Shown: positions 8,111-17,576, counted from the stretch's first letter. The stretch is 52,333 bases of DNA from Halorubrum saccharovorum DSM 1137 (GCF_000337915.1 NZ_AOJE01000066.1:1-52333); one strand, 5' to 3'. Notes: a model not told the origin generated them from the sequence alone. Translations and numbers: made by a program.

Positions 8111-8614
8111 TCAGATACCGATCCCCGCGGCCGCCTCCGAGGCGAGCGCGGAGACGTCCAGATCGAGGGTCACGACGTAGGTGTGGATCGCCCAGAAGAC
8201 CGCCAGTTCCACCGCGGTGACGATCACGGTGACGAGATCCGCGTACTTGCTGCTCGTCGTCACGCCGGTCGGCATCCCGTACTCGCGGTCGGACAGCGGG
8301 TGGAACAGCGCGATGCCGCGGCGGCTCCCGACCACGTCGAGGACGTAGTGGGTCAACACGCCGATCCAGACGTACTGGAGGTTGCCGAACACGATCGGGT
8401 ACGCGAGGAAGACCCCGAGCACCGGGAGGCTGTGGAGCGTCTTCCGGTGGCGGCCGAAGGCGGTGTCGACGTCGGGGAACAGCGCCCCCAACACGATCGG
8501 GACGGTGATCTCGGCGATCGTCCGCACGGTGGCCGCGCTGAGGCTGGGCTCGATGACGAAGCCGAGCCCGAGCGCGAGCAGTAGGCCGTTGAGAACGTGA
8601 CCCCGTTTGTTCAT
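8111..8614 (-). CDS. YdjM-like membrane-bound metal-dependent hydrolase
   Basis: A 167-aa protein starting MNKRGHVLNGLLLALGLGF. It has about four hydrophobic helices, with conserved His/Asp residues between them: H6 in the first helix, PDVDTAFGRHRKTLHSLP, and LTHYVLDVVGSRRGIALFHPL. This pattern is that of the LexA-binding/YdjM-type predicted inner-membrane hydrolases. Two further members, arranged in tandem, lie at 22.3-23.6 kb. The frame continues far upstream, but the His-containing N-terminus fixes the start. It is convergent with the PHP-domain gene. Confidence 0.75.
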   Translation of the reverse strand: MNKRGHVLNGLLLALGLGFVIEPSLSAATVRTIAEITVPIVLGALFPDVDTAFGRHRKTLHSLPVLGVFLAYPIVFGNLQYVWIGVLTHYVLDVVGSRRGIALFHPLSDREYGMPTGVTTSSKYADLVTVIVTAVELAVFWAIHTYVVTLDLDVSALASEAAAGIGI

Positions 8615-8776
8615 ACCTCGGGGTGGCCGGGACCGTAAGTGAAACCACCGACTCGGGTCGATCGACGAACGGGATCGGCGGGCGCGATCGGCGAATGAGG
8701 ACGGCGGGCGCGATCGGCGTAACGCGCGCAGGCGGCCAGCCGAAAGAGCCACGGCGCCCGCCGCCGAGCGACCGGC

Positions 8777-9880
8777 ATGGAGTACGAGGAGCCGAAGTTC
8801 TTCCACGTGATGCAGTACGCGGCCGGGGCCGAAGGAGACGTCATCGACATGGTGAGCGGCAACCCCGACTGGGAGCCGCCGGCCGCGCTGCGGGAGGCGC
8901 TCCGCGAGTACGCAGACCTCCCGCCGGACGCCTTCCAGTACCCGCCGAGCGAGGGGCTGCTGGAGCTCCGCGAGGCGATCGCCGAGCGCCGGAACGTCGA
9001 CCCCGACCGCGTGGTGGTCACGAACGGGACCGGTGAGGCGAACTACCTCGCGATGGCCCGCGCGTTCGAGCGCGACGCGGGCGACGAGGCGCTGCTGATG
9101 GATCCGGTGTACCCGTACTACCCCGGCAAGGTGGACATGCTCGGCGGGGAGTCGACGCTCGTCCCGACCGCGCGCGACGGGGGCCTCGACGTCGACGCGA
9201 TCCGGGAGGCCGCGAGCGAGGACACCGCGCTCGTCGTCTTGAACACGCCGAACAACCCGACCGGCGCCGTCTACGACCTCGACGCGCTCCGCGAGGCCGT
9301 CGCGGTCGCGGAGTCGGTCGACGCCCTCGTGATGGTCGACGAGGTGTACGACCACTTCGACCTGACCGGCGGGTTCGAGTCGGCGCTGACGCTGGAGTCG
9401 GACCGGCTGATCGCCACCAGCGGGTTCTCGAAGTCGATGGCGATCACCGGACTCCGGGTCGGGTACGGCGTCTTCCCAGAGGAACACGTCGGGGACGCCA
9501 AGACCCGACACATGCTCGTGAACGTCACCGGGGCACGCCCCTCGCAGTACGCGGTCCACCACGCGCTCGCGGAGACGCCCTCCGACTACTACGCGGAGGC
9601 CCGCGACCTGCTCGCCGACCGCGTCGACGCCTTCACCGACGCCCTCGACGCCGCCGGCGCGGAGTACACCCGCCCGGAGGGGGCGTTCTACGTGCTCGCC
9701 CGCTTCGACGACTTCCCCGGCACGATGGCGAACGTCAAGCGTCTCGTCGACGAGGCGGGCGTCGCCGGGATGCCGGGCGACGCGTTCGGCACCGCCCGCG
9801 ACGAGTGGATCCGGTTCGCCCTGGTAACGCCTCGGACCGCCGAGGCCGCCGAGCGCCTCGCCGACTACTTCGGGGACTGA
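8777..9880 (+). CDS. Pyridoxal-phosphate aminotransferase class I/II
   Basis: A 367-aa fold type I aminotransferase. The N-terminal DMVSGNPDWEPP and YPPSEGLLELREAI are the substrate-arm and start of the cofactor domain. NTPNNPTG (about 156-163) and MVDEVYDHF (187-194) bind PLP, and Lys219 in SGFSKSMAITGLRVGY is the Schiff-base lysine. The arginine that binds the substrate carboxylate lies in the C-terminal WIRFALV region. The family includes aspartate, alanine and aromatic aminotransferases; the amino acid used here cannot be settled. The GC-rich upstream stretch at 8640-8776 shows no obvious second gene. Confidence 0.9.
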   Translation: MEYEEPKFFHVMQYAAGAEGDVIDMVSGNPDWEPPAALREALREYADLPPDAFQYPPSEGLLELREAIAERRNVDPDRVVVTNGTGEANYLAMARAFERDAGDEALLMDPVYPYYPGKVDMLGGESTLVPTARDGGLDVDAIREAASEDTALVVLNTPNNPTGAVYDLDALREAVAVAESVDALVMVDEVYDHFDLTGGFESALTLESDRLIATSGFSKSMAITGLRVGYGVFPEEHVGDAKTRHMLVNVTGARPSQYAVHHALAETPSDYYAEARDLLADRVDAFTDALDAAGAEYTRPEGAFYVLARFDDFPGTMANVKRLVDEAGVAGMPGDAFGTARDEWIRFALVTPRTAEAAERLADYFGD

Positions 9881-9943
9881 ACCCCGGCTCGCGATGAGCG
9901 ACGACTCTCGATAGCCGATCGGCCGGACCGCCGTATACGTCGT

Positions 9944-10588
9944 CTACCCGAAGTTCTCGACCTTCGCGGCGTCGGCGTCGCCGCCGGCGGCCTGGACGGC
10001 GGCCTCGGCGTCGGCGACGAGGTCGGCGAAGCCGTACACGAAGACGGTCTCGCCTTTGTCGCCCGTCAGCGCCTCTGCGACCGCGCTGTCGAGGTCCTCG
10101 TCAGCGTCGAGGAGGGCGACCGCGGCGCCGCGCTCCTCCAGCGCGTCCAGCCGGTCCGAATGCGACACGTCGTCGTCGCGGTAGACGACCGCGGCCTCGG
10201 CGCCCTCGTCGAGCGCGCGCTCGGCGATGGCGACCGCCGGACCGACGCCGGGACCGCCCGCGATGACCACCGCACGCGGCTCGCCGTCGTAGTGCTGGTC
10301 GCCGAACGGGCCGGAGAGCGTCATCTCCGTACCGGCCTCGGCGTCGGCGAGGAACGCGGAGAAGTCGCCGCCCTCCTCGGGATCGATCCCGACCGTGACC
10401 TCGAAGGTGTCGCCGACCGTCGGCGACGAGAGGGTGTAGAACCGAGCGACCGACTCGCCGTCGATCTCGGTGCCGAGCTTGACGAACTGTCCGGGCTCGG
10501 CGGCGAACCCGTCTGGCGCGTCGAACCGGAGGGCGTACGTGTCGCGGCCGACCGTCTCGACCGATCTGACCGTCGCTGTCGTGTCCAT
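9944..10588 (-). CDS. Ferredoxin-NADP reductase-like FAD oxidoreductase
   Basis: A 214-aa protein with a beta-barrel FAD domain (EPGQFVKLG at 32-40 and the flavin motif RFYTLSSP at about 49-56) followed by a Rossmann NAD(P) domain with IAGGPGVGPAVAIAE (about 110-124). It is shorter than typical FNR and has no 2Fe-2S cysteine motif. It would pass electrons between NAD(P)H and a small carrier or acceptor; the partner is unknown. It ends 63 bases from the convergent aminotransferase gene and is divergent from korA. Confidence 0.82.
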   Translation of the reverse strand: MDTTATVRSVETVGRDTYALRFDAPDGFAAEPGQFVKLGTEIDGESVARFYTLSSPTVGDTFEVTVGIDPEEGGDFSAFLADAEAGTEMTLSGPFGDQHYDGEPRAVVIAGGPGVGPAVAIAERALDEGAEAAVVYRDDDVSHSDRLDALEERGAAVALLDADEDLDSAVAEALTGDKGETVFVYGFADLVADAEAAVQAAGGDADAAKVENFG

Positions 10589-10992
10589 GCCTCCGGTCCG
10601 GTCGGGAGACAGAAACGTGTTCCCGTCGCCGTCGGTGCTGCCCGCACCGCAAGCCGACGGTGAAAAGCGCCGCCGTCGCGGATGTCACCGGGGGCCACCG
10701 CGGACGTGATCGGGAGCCGCCGCGGACGTGATCGGGAGCCGCCGCGACCGTCGGGGGCTTCACCGGACACCAACCCGTCCGCTCCCCCTCGACGACCGTC
10801 GAACTCCCTCAAAAACACGAGGGTCGATCGTTAGGAATATGGAAAACGATCGTCCAATAACGATCCACATATCGGGATGTAGTGCCCCTCACAACCGTCA
10901 ATATTCGCGAGATAATAAACGAACGTTCAGAAATGGGTGGATAGCTCCTTCCAGAAGTCTTTTGATGAGTCCGGCGAAATCCCCCGTATAGC
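10589..10992. promoter_or_regulatory. Intergenic region with a 22-bp tandem repeat and an inverted repeat, upstream of korA
   Basis: The 404 bases between the divergent flavoprotein and korA hold no convincing gene. A 22-base unit starting cgcggacgtgatcggg is perfectly repeated at 10699-10720 and 10721-10742. Nearer korA, cgatcgtt (10825-10832) and aacgatcg (10845-10852) form a perfect 8-base inverted repeat with a 12-base spacer, and a further ataacgatcc follows. From about 10830 the sequence becomes AT-rich. TTTTGATGA around 10958 is placed for a TATA element of the korA ATG at 10993. Confidence 0.55.
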
Positions 10993-12750
10993 ATGCCTGC
11001 GGACTTCAACTGGGCCGTCGGCGGTGAGGCCGGCGACGGCATCGACTCGACCGGGAAGATCTTCGCGCAAGCGCTCTCTCGGGCGGGTCGACACGTGTTC
11101 ACGTCGAAGGACTTCGCCTCACGGATCCGAGGCGGTTACACCGCCTACAAGGTGCGAACCTCCGTCGACAAGGTACAGAGCGTCGTGGATCGCCTGGACG
11201 TCCTCATCGCGCTGACGCCCCGGACCATCGAGGAGAACCTCGAGGAGCTCCACGAGGGGTCGGTGATCATCTACGACGGCGAGCGGACCACGATGCAGGA
11301 CGTCGAGATCCCGGAGGGGATGATCGGGATCGACGTCCCGCTCAAGCGGCTCGCAGAGGAGGCCGGCGGGGCGATCATGCGGAACGTCGTCGCGCTCGGC
11401 GCGGCCTGCGAGGTCGCCGAGTTCCCCATCGAGAACCTCGACTCCGCGCTGGAGAAGCGCTTCTCGGACAAGGGCCAGAAGCTCGTCGACAACAACAAGG
11501 AGGCCGCCCGCGCCGGGCGGTCGTACGTCGCCGACGAGTACGACCACGAGTTCGACTACGACTTGGAGACCACCGACGAGGACTACGTCCTCCTCAACGG
11601 CGACGAGGCCATCGGCATGGGCGCCATCGCGGCCGGCTGCCGCTTCTACGCCGGCTACCCGATCACGCCCGCGACCGACGTGATGACGTACCTCACCGGT
11701 CGTATCGAGCGGTACGGCGGCCACGTCGTGCAGGCGGAAGACGAGCTGTCCGCGATCAACATGGCGCTCGGCGCCGCCCGCGGGGGCGCGCGGTCGATGA
11801 CCGCCACGTCCGGTCCCGGGATCGACCTGATGACGGAGACGTTCGGGCTCATCGCGACCTCGGAGACGCCGCTCGTCATCTGTAACGTGATGCGCTCCGG
11901 GCCGTCGACCGGGATGCCGACGAAACAGGAGCAGGGCGACTTAAATCAGATGCTGTACGGCGGCCACGGCGAGGTCCCCCGGTTCGTGCTCGCGCCGACG
12001 ACGATCGCGGAGTGCTTCTGGAAGACGGTCGAGGCGTTCAACCTCGCCGAGAAGTACCAGCTTCCGGTCTACCTCACCGCCGACCTCTCGATGGCGGTCA
12101 CCGAGCAGACGTTCACGCCGGACACCTTCGACATGGACGAGGTGGAGGTCGACCGCGGCAACGTCGTCGACGAGACGACGATCGACGATCACATGAGCGA
12201 GTCGGGCGGCTTCCAGCCCCACGAGATCACCGACGACGGGATCTCGCCGCGGGCGTTCCCCGGCACCGCCGACGGCGCGCACATGTCCACCGGGCTCGAA
12301 CACGACGAGCAGGGGCGCCGGACCGAGGACACGGAGATGCGCGTCGATCAGGTCGACAAGCGCAACCGGAAGGTCGAGACGGCCCGCGACCGAGAGGACT
12401 GGAGCCCGCGGGAGTTCGGCGACGCGGACGCCGACACGCTCGTGATCTCGTGGGGGTCGAACGAGGGCGCGCTCGCCGAGGCGGTCGAGTTCCTCGCGGA
12501 CGACGGCCTCGACGTGCGGGTGCTCTCGGTCCCGTACATCTTCCCGCGGCCGGATCTGACCGAAGACGTCGAGGCGGCGGAGAACGTCGTCGTCGTGGAG
12601 TGTAACGAGCAGGGGCAGTTCGCGGACCTGGTCGAACACGACGTGTTAGAGCGCGTCGATCGGGTGAACAAGTACAACGGCGTGCGATTCAAGGCGGACG
12701 AACTCGCAGACGACATCAAGGCGACCCTCGCGGAGGGGGTGGAGGCGTAA
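10993..12750 (+). CDS. korA: 2-oxoacid:ferredoxin oxidoreductase, alpha subunit (KorA type)
   Basis: A 585-aa subunit of the CoA-dependent 2-oxoacid:ferredoxin oxidoreductase, which in haloarchaea replaces the pyruvate or 2-oxoglutarate dehydrogenase complexes. Residues 1-190 are the gamma-type domain (GGEAGDGIDSTGKIFAQAL). From about 200 comes the pyrimidine-binding alpha domain (AIGMGAIAAGCRFYAGYPITPATDVM, then TATSGPGIDLMTET), and the C-terminal third is the transketolase-like domain. This gamma-alpha fusion with a separate beta subunit is the standard haloarchaeal layout. Length near 585 and the partner near 287 fit KorAB (2-oxoglutarate) better than the longer PorAB, but substrate is inferred. 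The stop is followed 3 bases later by korB. Confidence 0.9.
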   Translation: MPADFNWAVGGEAGDGIDSTGKIFAQALSRAGRHVFTSKDFASRIRGGYTAYKVRTSVDKVQSVVDRLDVLIALTPRTIEENLEELHEGSVIIYDGERTTMQDVEIPEGMIGIDVPLKRLAEEAGGAIMRNVVALGAACEVAEFPIENLDSALEKRFSDKGQKLVDNNKEAARAGRSYVADEYDHEFDYDLETTDEDYVLLNGDEAIGMGAIAAGCRFYAGYPITPATDVMTYLTGRIERYGGHVVQAEDELSAINMALGAARGGARSMTATSGPGIDLMTETFGLIATSETPLVICNVMRSGPSTGMPTKQEQGDLNQMLYGGHGEVPRFVLAPTTIAECFWKTVEAFNLAEKYQLPVYLTADLSMAVTEQTFTPDTFDMDEVEVDRGNVVDETTIDDHMSESGGFQPHEITDDGISPRAFPGTADGAHMSTGLEHDEQGRRTEDTEMRVDQVDKRNRKVETARDREDWSPREFGDADADTLVISWGSNEGALAEAVEFLADDGLDVRVLSVPYIFPRPDLTEDVEAAENVVVVECNEQGQFADLVEHDVLERVDRVNKYNGVRFKADELADDIKATLAEGVEA

Positions 12751-12753
12751 CCA

Positions 12754-13617
12754 ATGAGCTCAGACATTCGATTCACCGACTTCAAGTCCGACAAGCAGCC
12801 GACGTGGTGTCCGGGATGCGGCGACTTCGGCACCATGAACGGGATGATGAAGGCGCTGGCGGAGACGGGCAACGACCCCGACAACACCTTCGTCGTCGCC
12901 GGGATCGGCTGTTCCGGCAAGATCGGCACGTACATGCACAGCTACGCGCTCCACGGCGTTCACGGACGCGCGCTCCCGGTCGGGACCGGCGTCAAGATGG
13001 CCCGTCCCGACATCGAAGTGATGGTCGCCGGCGGCGACGGCGACGGCTACTCCATCGGCGCGGGCCACTTCGTCCACGCCGTCCGGCGGAACGTCGACAT
13101 GACGTACGTCGTGATGGACAACCGCATCTACGGGCTGACGAAGGGGCAGGCCTCGCCCACCTCGCGCGAGGACTTCGAGACCTCGACGAGCCCCGAGGGC
13201 CCCAAACAGCCCCCGGTGAACCCGCACGCGCTGGCGCTGGCGTCGGGCGCGACGTTCATCGCGCAGTCGTTCTCCTCGGACGCGCTCCGCCACCAAGAGA
13301 TCATCCAGAAGGCGGTCGAACACGACGGGTTCGGCTTCGTGAACGTCTACTCGCCGTGCGTCACGTTCAACGACGTTGACACCTACGACTACTTCCGCGA
13401 CTCGCTGGTCGACCTGAAGGAAACGGACCACGACCCCAGCGACAAGCAGGCCGCCAAAGAGGTCATCTTCGACGACGACACGGAGCACCAGGGGATCATC
13501 TACCAGGACGAGGAGTCGGTGCCGTACCACGAGCGTCACGGCGTCGACGAGGACATGTCCGTCATCCCGGACGGCGCGCCCGAGGGCGCGACGGACCTCG
13601 TCCGAGAGTTCTACTGA
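12754..13617 (+). CDS. korB: 2-oxoacid:ferredoxin oxidoreductase, beta subunit (KorB type)
   Basis: A 287-aa thiamine-diphosphate-binding subunit starting 3 bases after the korA stop, so the two are certainly co-transcribed. The cysteine motif WCPGCGDFG near residue 22 and further cysteines (GIGCSGKIG) supply ligands for the Fe-S cluster. The TPP motif is GGDGDGYSIGAG followed by VVMDNRIYGLTKGQ. The complex oxidatively decarboxylates a 2-oxoacid to acyl-CoA with reduction of ferredoxin. The C-terminal 60 residues are an acidic extension typical of halophilic homologues. Confidence 0.91.
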   Translation: MSSDIRFTDFKSDKQPTWCPGCGDFGTMNGMMKALAETGNDPDNTFVVAGIGCSGKIGTYMHSYALHGVHGRALPVGTGVKMARPDIEVMVAGGDGDGYSIGAGHFVHAVRRNVDMTYVVMDNRIYGLTKGQASPTSREDFETSTSPEGPKQPPVNPHALALASGATFIAQSFSSDALRHQEIIQKAVEHDGFGFVNVYSPCVTFNDVDTYDYFRDSLVDLKETDHDPSDKQAAKEVIFDDDTEHQGIIYQDEESVPYHERHGVDEDMSVIPDGAPEGATDLVREFY

Positions 13618-13811
13618 ACCGCCGGCGAGCACGCGGGAAATCCCTTCGCGGTATCCCCGTTTTCGGCCGACACCGTTTCTGATCGGGACCGCGATCCCCG
13701 TCAGAATTCCGACCTCATCGAACCGCCAAAATCTGCCGACCGAGCCGGGTTACGACCTGTTTGCGACCGGTTTCAGCAAGCCTAATTACGTGGGTCCGTA
13801 TTCACGGGTAT

Positions 13812-15044
13812 ATGGTTGATCGCTACGACGTCGTGATCGCGGGTGCCGGACCGGCGGGCGCCCAGTGCGCTCGCGACCTGGCGACGCGAGGCTACGACGT
13901 CGTCGTTCTCGAAACGGAGTCGGAAGACGAGTTCCCCCGCCAGAGCAACAAATCGACCGCCGGGACGTTCCCGTCGATGATGTCCTCCTTCGGGGTCCCC
14001 GACGACGTGGTGATGTCGTACACCGACGACGTGGTGTTGGAGTCGCCCAACAGCCACTACAAGAGCTACCAGCCCGGCGCGGTGCTGGAGTTCGCCGAGT
14101 TCAAGCGGTTCCTCGTCGCGGACGGCCGTGAGAACGGCGCCGAGTACCGCTTCGACTCGCGGGTCTCGCGGCCGATCCTCGACGACGACGGCGTCATCGA
14201 GGGGGTGCGGTACAACGGCGACGAGGAGGTGTACGCCGAGGTGGTCGTCGACGCCACGGGTCCCGCGGCGCCGATCGCGAGCGCGCTCGACGTGGTCGAC
14301 CTCGAACGCGAGAACCAGGCGATCGGCATCGAGTACGAGATGGAGGGCGTCGAGATGAACCACCCGGAGTACGCCGACCTCCGGCGGGCGATGATGCTCC
14401 GACTCGACCACGACATCGCGCCCGGCGGCTACTCGTGGATCTTCGCCACCGGCGAGGACACCGCGAAGGTCGGGCTCTGTTACATCCAGAACGACCGCCA
14501 CCGCGAGTTCGCACAGGAGAGCCAGACCGTCGACGGCTACCTCGACGCGTGGGTCGACCGCGACCCGCGTTTCGCCGACGCCGAGAAGATCGACGGGAAG
14601 ATCCACCGCGGCTCGGCGCACATCCAGATGCCCGACGAGATGCACACCGACCGCTTCCTCGCGATCGGCGACACGGTCCCCTCTATCGACCCGCTGTGGG
14701 GCGAGGGGATCCACAAGGGGATGAAGTCGGCTCGCGCCGCCGCGGCCACCGTGGACCGGTGTCTCACCGACTCGGAGCGCCGCCTCGACGCCGAGAGCCT
14801 GGCCGTCTACGAGCGGCTCTGGCACCGCGACGTGGCCCCGCGGATGAAGTCGCGGCTGATGCTCACGCGGCTGCTGTACCTCGCCCCCAACGAGCGCTAC
14901 GACCGGTTCATGCGCGACCTCCGACGGGCGGACGAGAACACGCTCGAGAAGGCGAACCGCGGGGAGAAGGCGTCGATGGCGAAGCTGCTCCACCTCGACG
15001 ACGTCCCGCTCTTGGCGAAGTTCGCGCGCGAGCAGCTGTCGTAG
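13812..15044 (+). CDS. Geranylgeranyl reductase family flavoprotein
   Basis: The ATG at 13812 is chosen because the product then opens MVDRYDVVIAGAGPAGAQCARD, with the FAD Rossmann motif. The frame extends 17 codons upstream without support. The 410-aa protein has the family features: a Cys/Gln-containing segment after the FAD motif (RQSNKSTAG), VVDATGPAAPIA, and the second FAD motif FLAIGDTVPSIDPLWGEGIHKGM. Relatives reduce the isoprenoid chains of archaeal membrane lipids or quinones. A digeranylgeranylglycerophospholipid reductase role is likely but unproven. A 194-base gap separates it from korB, with an AT-rich CCTAATTACG before the start. Confidence 0.82.
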   Translation: MVDRYDVVIAGAGPAGAQCARDLATRGYDVVVLETESEDEFPRQSNKSTAGTFPSMMSSFGVPDDVVMSYTDDVVLESPNSHYKSYQPGAVLEFAEFKRFLVADGRENGAEYRFDSRVSRPILDDDGVIEGVRYNGDEEVYAEVVVDATGPAAPIASALDVVDLERENQAIGIEYEMEGVEMNHPEYADLRRAMMLRLDHDIAPGGYSWIFATGEDTAKVGLCYIQNDRHREFAQESQTVDGYLDAWVDRDPRFADAEKIDGKIHRGSAHIQMPDEMHTDRFLAIGDTVPSIDPLWGEGIHKGMKSARAAAATVDRCLTDSERRLDAESLAVYERLWHRDVAPRMKSRLMLTRLLYLAPNERYDRFMRDLRRADENTLEKANRGEKASMAKLLHLDDVPLLAKFAREQLS

Positions 15045-15124
15045 CGGCGACCGCGTCGCAGCGACGACCACTTCGATTCTCGCCCTCCAGAACCGTTTTG
15101 TCCGGCGGTTGCGCACTACCGATC

Positions 15125-16324
15125 ATGCTCGATTACGTGGGACTAGAGGCCGACCTCGGCGAAGAGGAGCGGCTGATCCGCGACGCGGCCCGGGAGTTCG
15201 TCGACGAGCGGGTGCGACCCGACATCGGCGACCACTTCCAGGCGGGGACGTTCCCGACGGACCTGATCGAGGAGATGGGCGAGATGGGGTTTTACGCGCC
15301 GAACCTCGACGGATACGGGCTGCCGAACGTCTCCGAGACGGCCTACGGAATCCTGATGCAGGAGCTGGAGGCGTGCGACTCGGGGCTCCGGTCGATGGCG
15401 AGCGTGCAGGGCGCCTTAGTGATGTACCCGATTCACGCCTACGGCAGCGACGAACAGAAGGAGCGGTGGCTGCCGGCGCTCGGCCAGGGCGAGGCGGTCG
15501 GCTGTTTCGGCCTGACGGAGCCGGACCACGGCTCGGACCCCGCGGGGATGGAGACGACGGCGCGGAAGGAGGGCGACGCCTACGTCCTCGACGGTTCGAA
15601 GACGTGGATCACGAACGCACCGATCGCCGACGTAGCGGTGGTCTGGGCGCGCGACGAGTCGGGAGCCGGATCGGTCGACGGGGAGGACGGCGCGGGGGCC
15701 GACGAGGCCCCCGTCCGCGGCTTCCTCGTCGAGACGGACCGCGACGGCGTGACCACGAACGAGATCGGCGACAAGCTCTCGCTGCGCGCCTCGATCACCG
15801 GCGAGATCAGTTTACAGGGCGCCCGCGTCCCCGAGGAGAACGTCCTGCCCGGCGTCTCCGGGATGAAGGGGCCGCTCTCGTGTCTCACGCAGGCCCGCTA
15901 CGGGATCGCGTGGGGCGCGGTGGGGGCGGCGCGGGACTGCTTCGAACAGGCGCGCGAATACGCGCTCGACCGCGACCAGTTCGGCGGGCCGATCGCCCGG
16001 TTCCAGCTCCAACAGGAGAAGCTCGCGGAGATGGCCACCCAGATCACCACCGCCCAGCTGCTCGCGTACCGGCTCGCGGAGCTGAAGGAGCGCGGCGACC
16101 TCACCCCCCAGCACGTCTCGATGGCGAAGCGGAACAACGTCCGCACGGCGCGCGACCAGTCGCGGGTCGCCCGGGAGATGCTCGGCGGCAACGGGATCAC
16201 GACCGACTACTCGCCGATGCGCCACATGGCGAACATGGAGACGGTGTACACCTACGAGGGCACCCACGACATCCACACGCTCGTGCTCGGCGAGGACCTG
16301 ACCGGTATCGCGGCGTACGAGTAG
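15125..16324 (+). CDS. Acyl-CoA dehydrogenase, glutaryl-CoA dehydrogenase-like
   Basis: A 399-aa flavoenzyme starting MLDYVGLEADLGEEERLIRD; the frame is open upstream but the family N-terminus fixes this ATG. Visible are the FAD/substrate motifs GCFGLTEPDHGSDP (about 120-133) and the C-terminal catalytic base: Glu in TYEGTHDIHTLVLG, about residue 377. The GLTEPDHGSDP and YEGTHDIH combination, with 'SMASVQGALVMYPIHAYGS', matches glutaryl-CoA dehydrogenases more than short-chain acyl-CoA dehydrogenases. An insert at about 178-200, rich in Gly and acidic residues, looks like a halophile loop. The electron acceptor would be ETF. Substrate is inferred. Confidence 0.86.
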   Translation: MLDYVGLEADLGEEERLIRDAAREFVDERVRPDIGDHFQAGTFPTDLIEEMGEMGFYAPNLDGYGLPNVSETAYGILMQELEACDSGLRSMASVQGALVMYPIHAYGSDEQKERWLPALGQGEAVGCFGLTEPDHGSDPAGMETTARKEGDAYVLDGSKTWITNAPIADVAVVWARDESGAGSVDGEDGAGADEAPVRGFLVETDRDGVTTNEIGDKLSLRASITGEISLQGARVPEENVLPGVSGMKGPLSCLTQARYGIAWGAVGAARDCFEQAREYALDRDQFGGPIARFQLQQEKLAEMATQITTAQLLAYRLAELKERGDLTPQHVSMAKRNNVRTARDQSRVAREMLGGNGITTDYSPMRHMANMETVYTYEGTHDIHTLVLGEDLTGIAAYE

Positions 16325-16433
16325 CGGGGATCGAGGGGCGCGATCTGCGGGCCGTCGCCGGCCGGATATCGACGAAACCCGCCGGTTTAATGCGACGTAG
16401 CCAGTGTTTTGAAACCAAGAGCCGTGATGGACG

Positions 16434-17576
16434 ATGGATGACGTGGAACTGTCCGAGGGCGACGCCCTGCGCCGGATGTACCGGATCACCGCGGAGCAGG
16501 AGCGGTCGTTCGAGAGCAAGCTCCCGGACCTCCTCGACCTGGGCTGCGTGTATCTCGGCGTCGAGACCGGCTTTCTGACCGAGATCGACGACGATACCCA
16601 GCACATCGTGGCGGCGAGCGGCGACCACGAACTGCTCCAACCGGGGCGGAGCTGCCCGCTGTCGAAGGCGTACTGCAGGAAGACGGTCGACGTCGACGGC
16701 GCGTTGACGGTCCAGCACGCGCGCGTCGAGGGGTGGGAAGACGACGCCGCCTACGAGGAGTTCGGGCTGGAGACGTACATCGGCGCCAAGGTCGTCGTCA
16801 ACCGCGAGGTGTACGGTACCTTCTGTTTCGCGGACGCGGAGGCGCGCGACCGTCCCTTCTCCGAGGATGAGGAGACGTTCGTGGAGCTGATGGCTCAGTG
16901 GGTGAGCTACGAGATATTTCAGAAGCAGGCCACCGAGCGGATACAGCAACAGCGCGACCAGTTAGAGGAGTTCACCCGCGTCGTCTCCCACGACATCCGG
17001 AACCCGCTCGGGATCGTCGACGGCTACCTCGACATGGCCGAACGGACCGGCGACCCCGAGCACTTCCAGCGGTGCCGCGACGCGATAGATCGGATGGAGT
17101 CGCTGATCGACGACCTGCTGTTCCTCACCCGCGAGGGACAGACGATCGGCGGCCGCGAGGAGATCCGGATCGACGAGCTCGCTCGGGAGTGCTGGTCATT
17201 CGTGAACGCGGCCGACGCGACGCTGGAGGTCGACACCGACCGCGTCGTCCTCGGCGACTGGAGCCGCCTCCAGCAGGTGTTCGAGAACCTGTTCCGGAAC
17301 GCGCTCGAACACGGGGGCGAGGAAGTGACGATCCGCGTCGGCGATCTGGACGACGGCGACGGCGTCTACGTCGAGGACGACGGCGCGGGGATCCCCGAAG
17401 ACGAGCGCGACCAGGTGTTTGTCGACGGGTTCACCACCGGCGAGTCCGGGACCGGACTCGGACTGACGATCATCCAACAGGTGGTCTCGGCGCACGGTTG
17501 GGAGGTGTCCGTGACTGAGAGCGACGCGGGCGGTGCCCGCTTCGAGATCCGCGGGATGGAGCCGGTCGAGGAGTGA
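16434..17576 (+). CDS. GAF-domain sensor histidine kinase
   Basis: A 380-aa soluble histidine kinase with no membrane segment. Residues about 20-160 form a GAF sensory domain with several cysteines (Cys38, Cys74, Cys81, Cys131) that might bind a redox cofactor. After a short coiled coil (QQQRDQLEEF) comes the HisKA domain with phospho-acceptor His186 in VVSHDIRNPLG. The ATPase domain has the N box FENLFRNALEHGG, G1 EDDGAGIP and the G2-like GTGLGLTIIQQ. No response regulator is adjacent, so the partner is unknown. The gene ends convergently with purNH. Confidence 0.9.
   Translation: MDDVELSEGDALRRMYRITAEQERSFESKLPDLLDLGCVYLGVETGFLTEIDDDTQHIVAASGDHELLQPGRSCPLSKAYCRKTVDVDGALTVQHARVEGWEDDAAYEEFGLETYIGAKVVVNREVYGTFCFADAEARDRPFSEDEETFVELMAQWVSYEIFQKQATERIQQQRDQLEEFTRVVSHDIRNPLGIVDGYLDMAERTGDPEHFQRCRDAIDRMESLIDDLLFLTREGQTIGGREEIRIDELARECWSFVNAADATLEVDTDRVVLGDWSRLQQVFENLFRNALEHGGEEVTIRVGDLDDGDGVYVEDDGAGIPEDERDQVFVDGFTTGESGTGLGLTIIQQVVSAHGWEVSVTESDAGGARFEIRGMEPVEE

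Noticed and set aside
7203-8180. A 325-codon plus-strand frame overlapping the PHP gene.
   Set aside because: It overlaps the PHP-domain gene in another frame and reads as Arg/Pro-rich low-complexity sequence.
10993-13617. Pyruvate:ferredoxin oxidoreductase (PorAB) instead of KorAB.
   Set aside because: Subunit lengths of 585 and 287 aa fit haloarchaeal KorAB better than the longer PorAB as I recall them. This is a preference, not proof.
12760-13632. A 290-codon minus-strand frame.
   Set aside because: Exact antisense of korB, whose TPP motif and partner are clear. The product is an Arg/Val/His-rich shadow.
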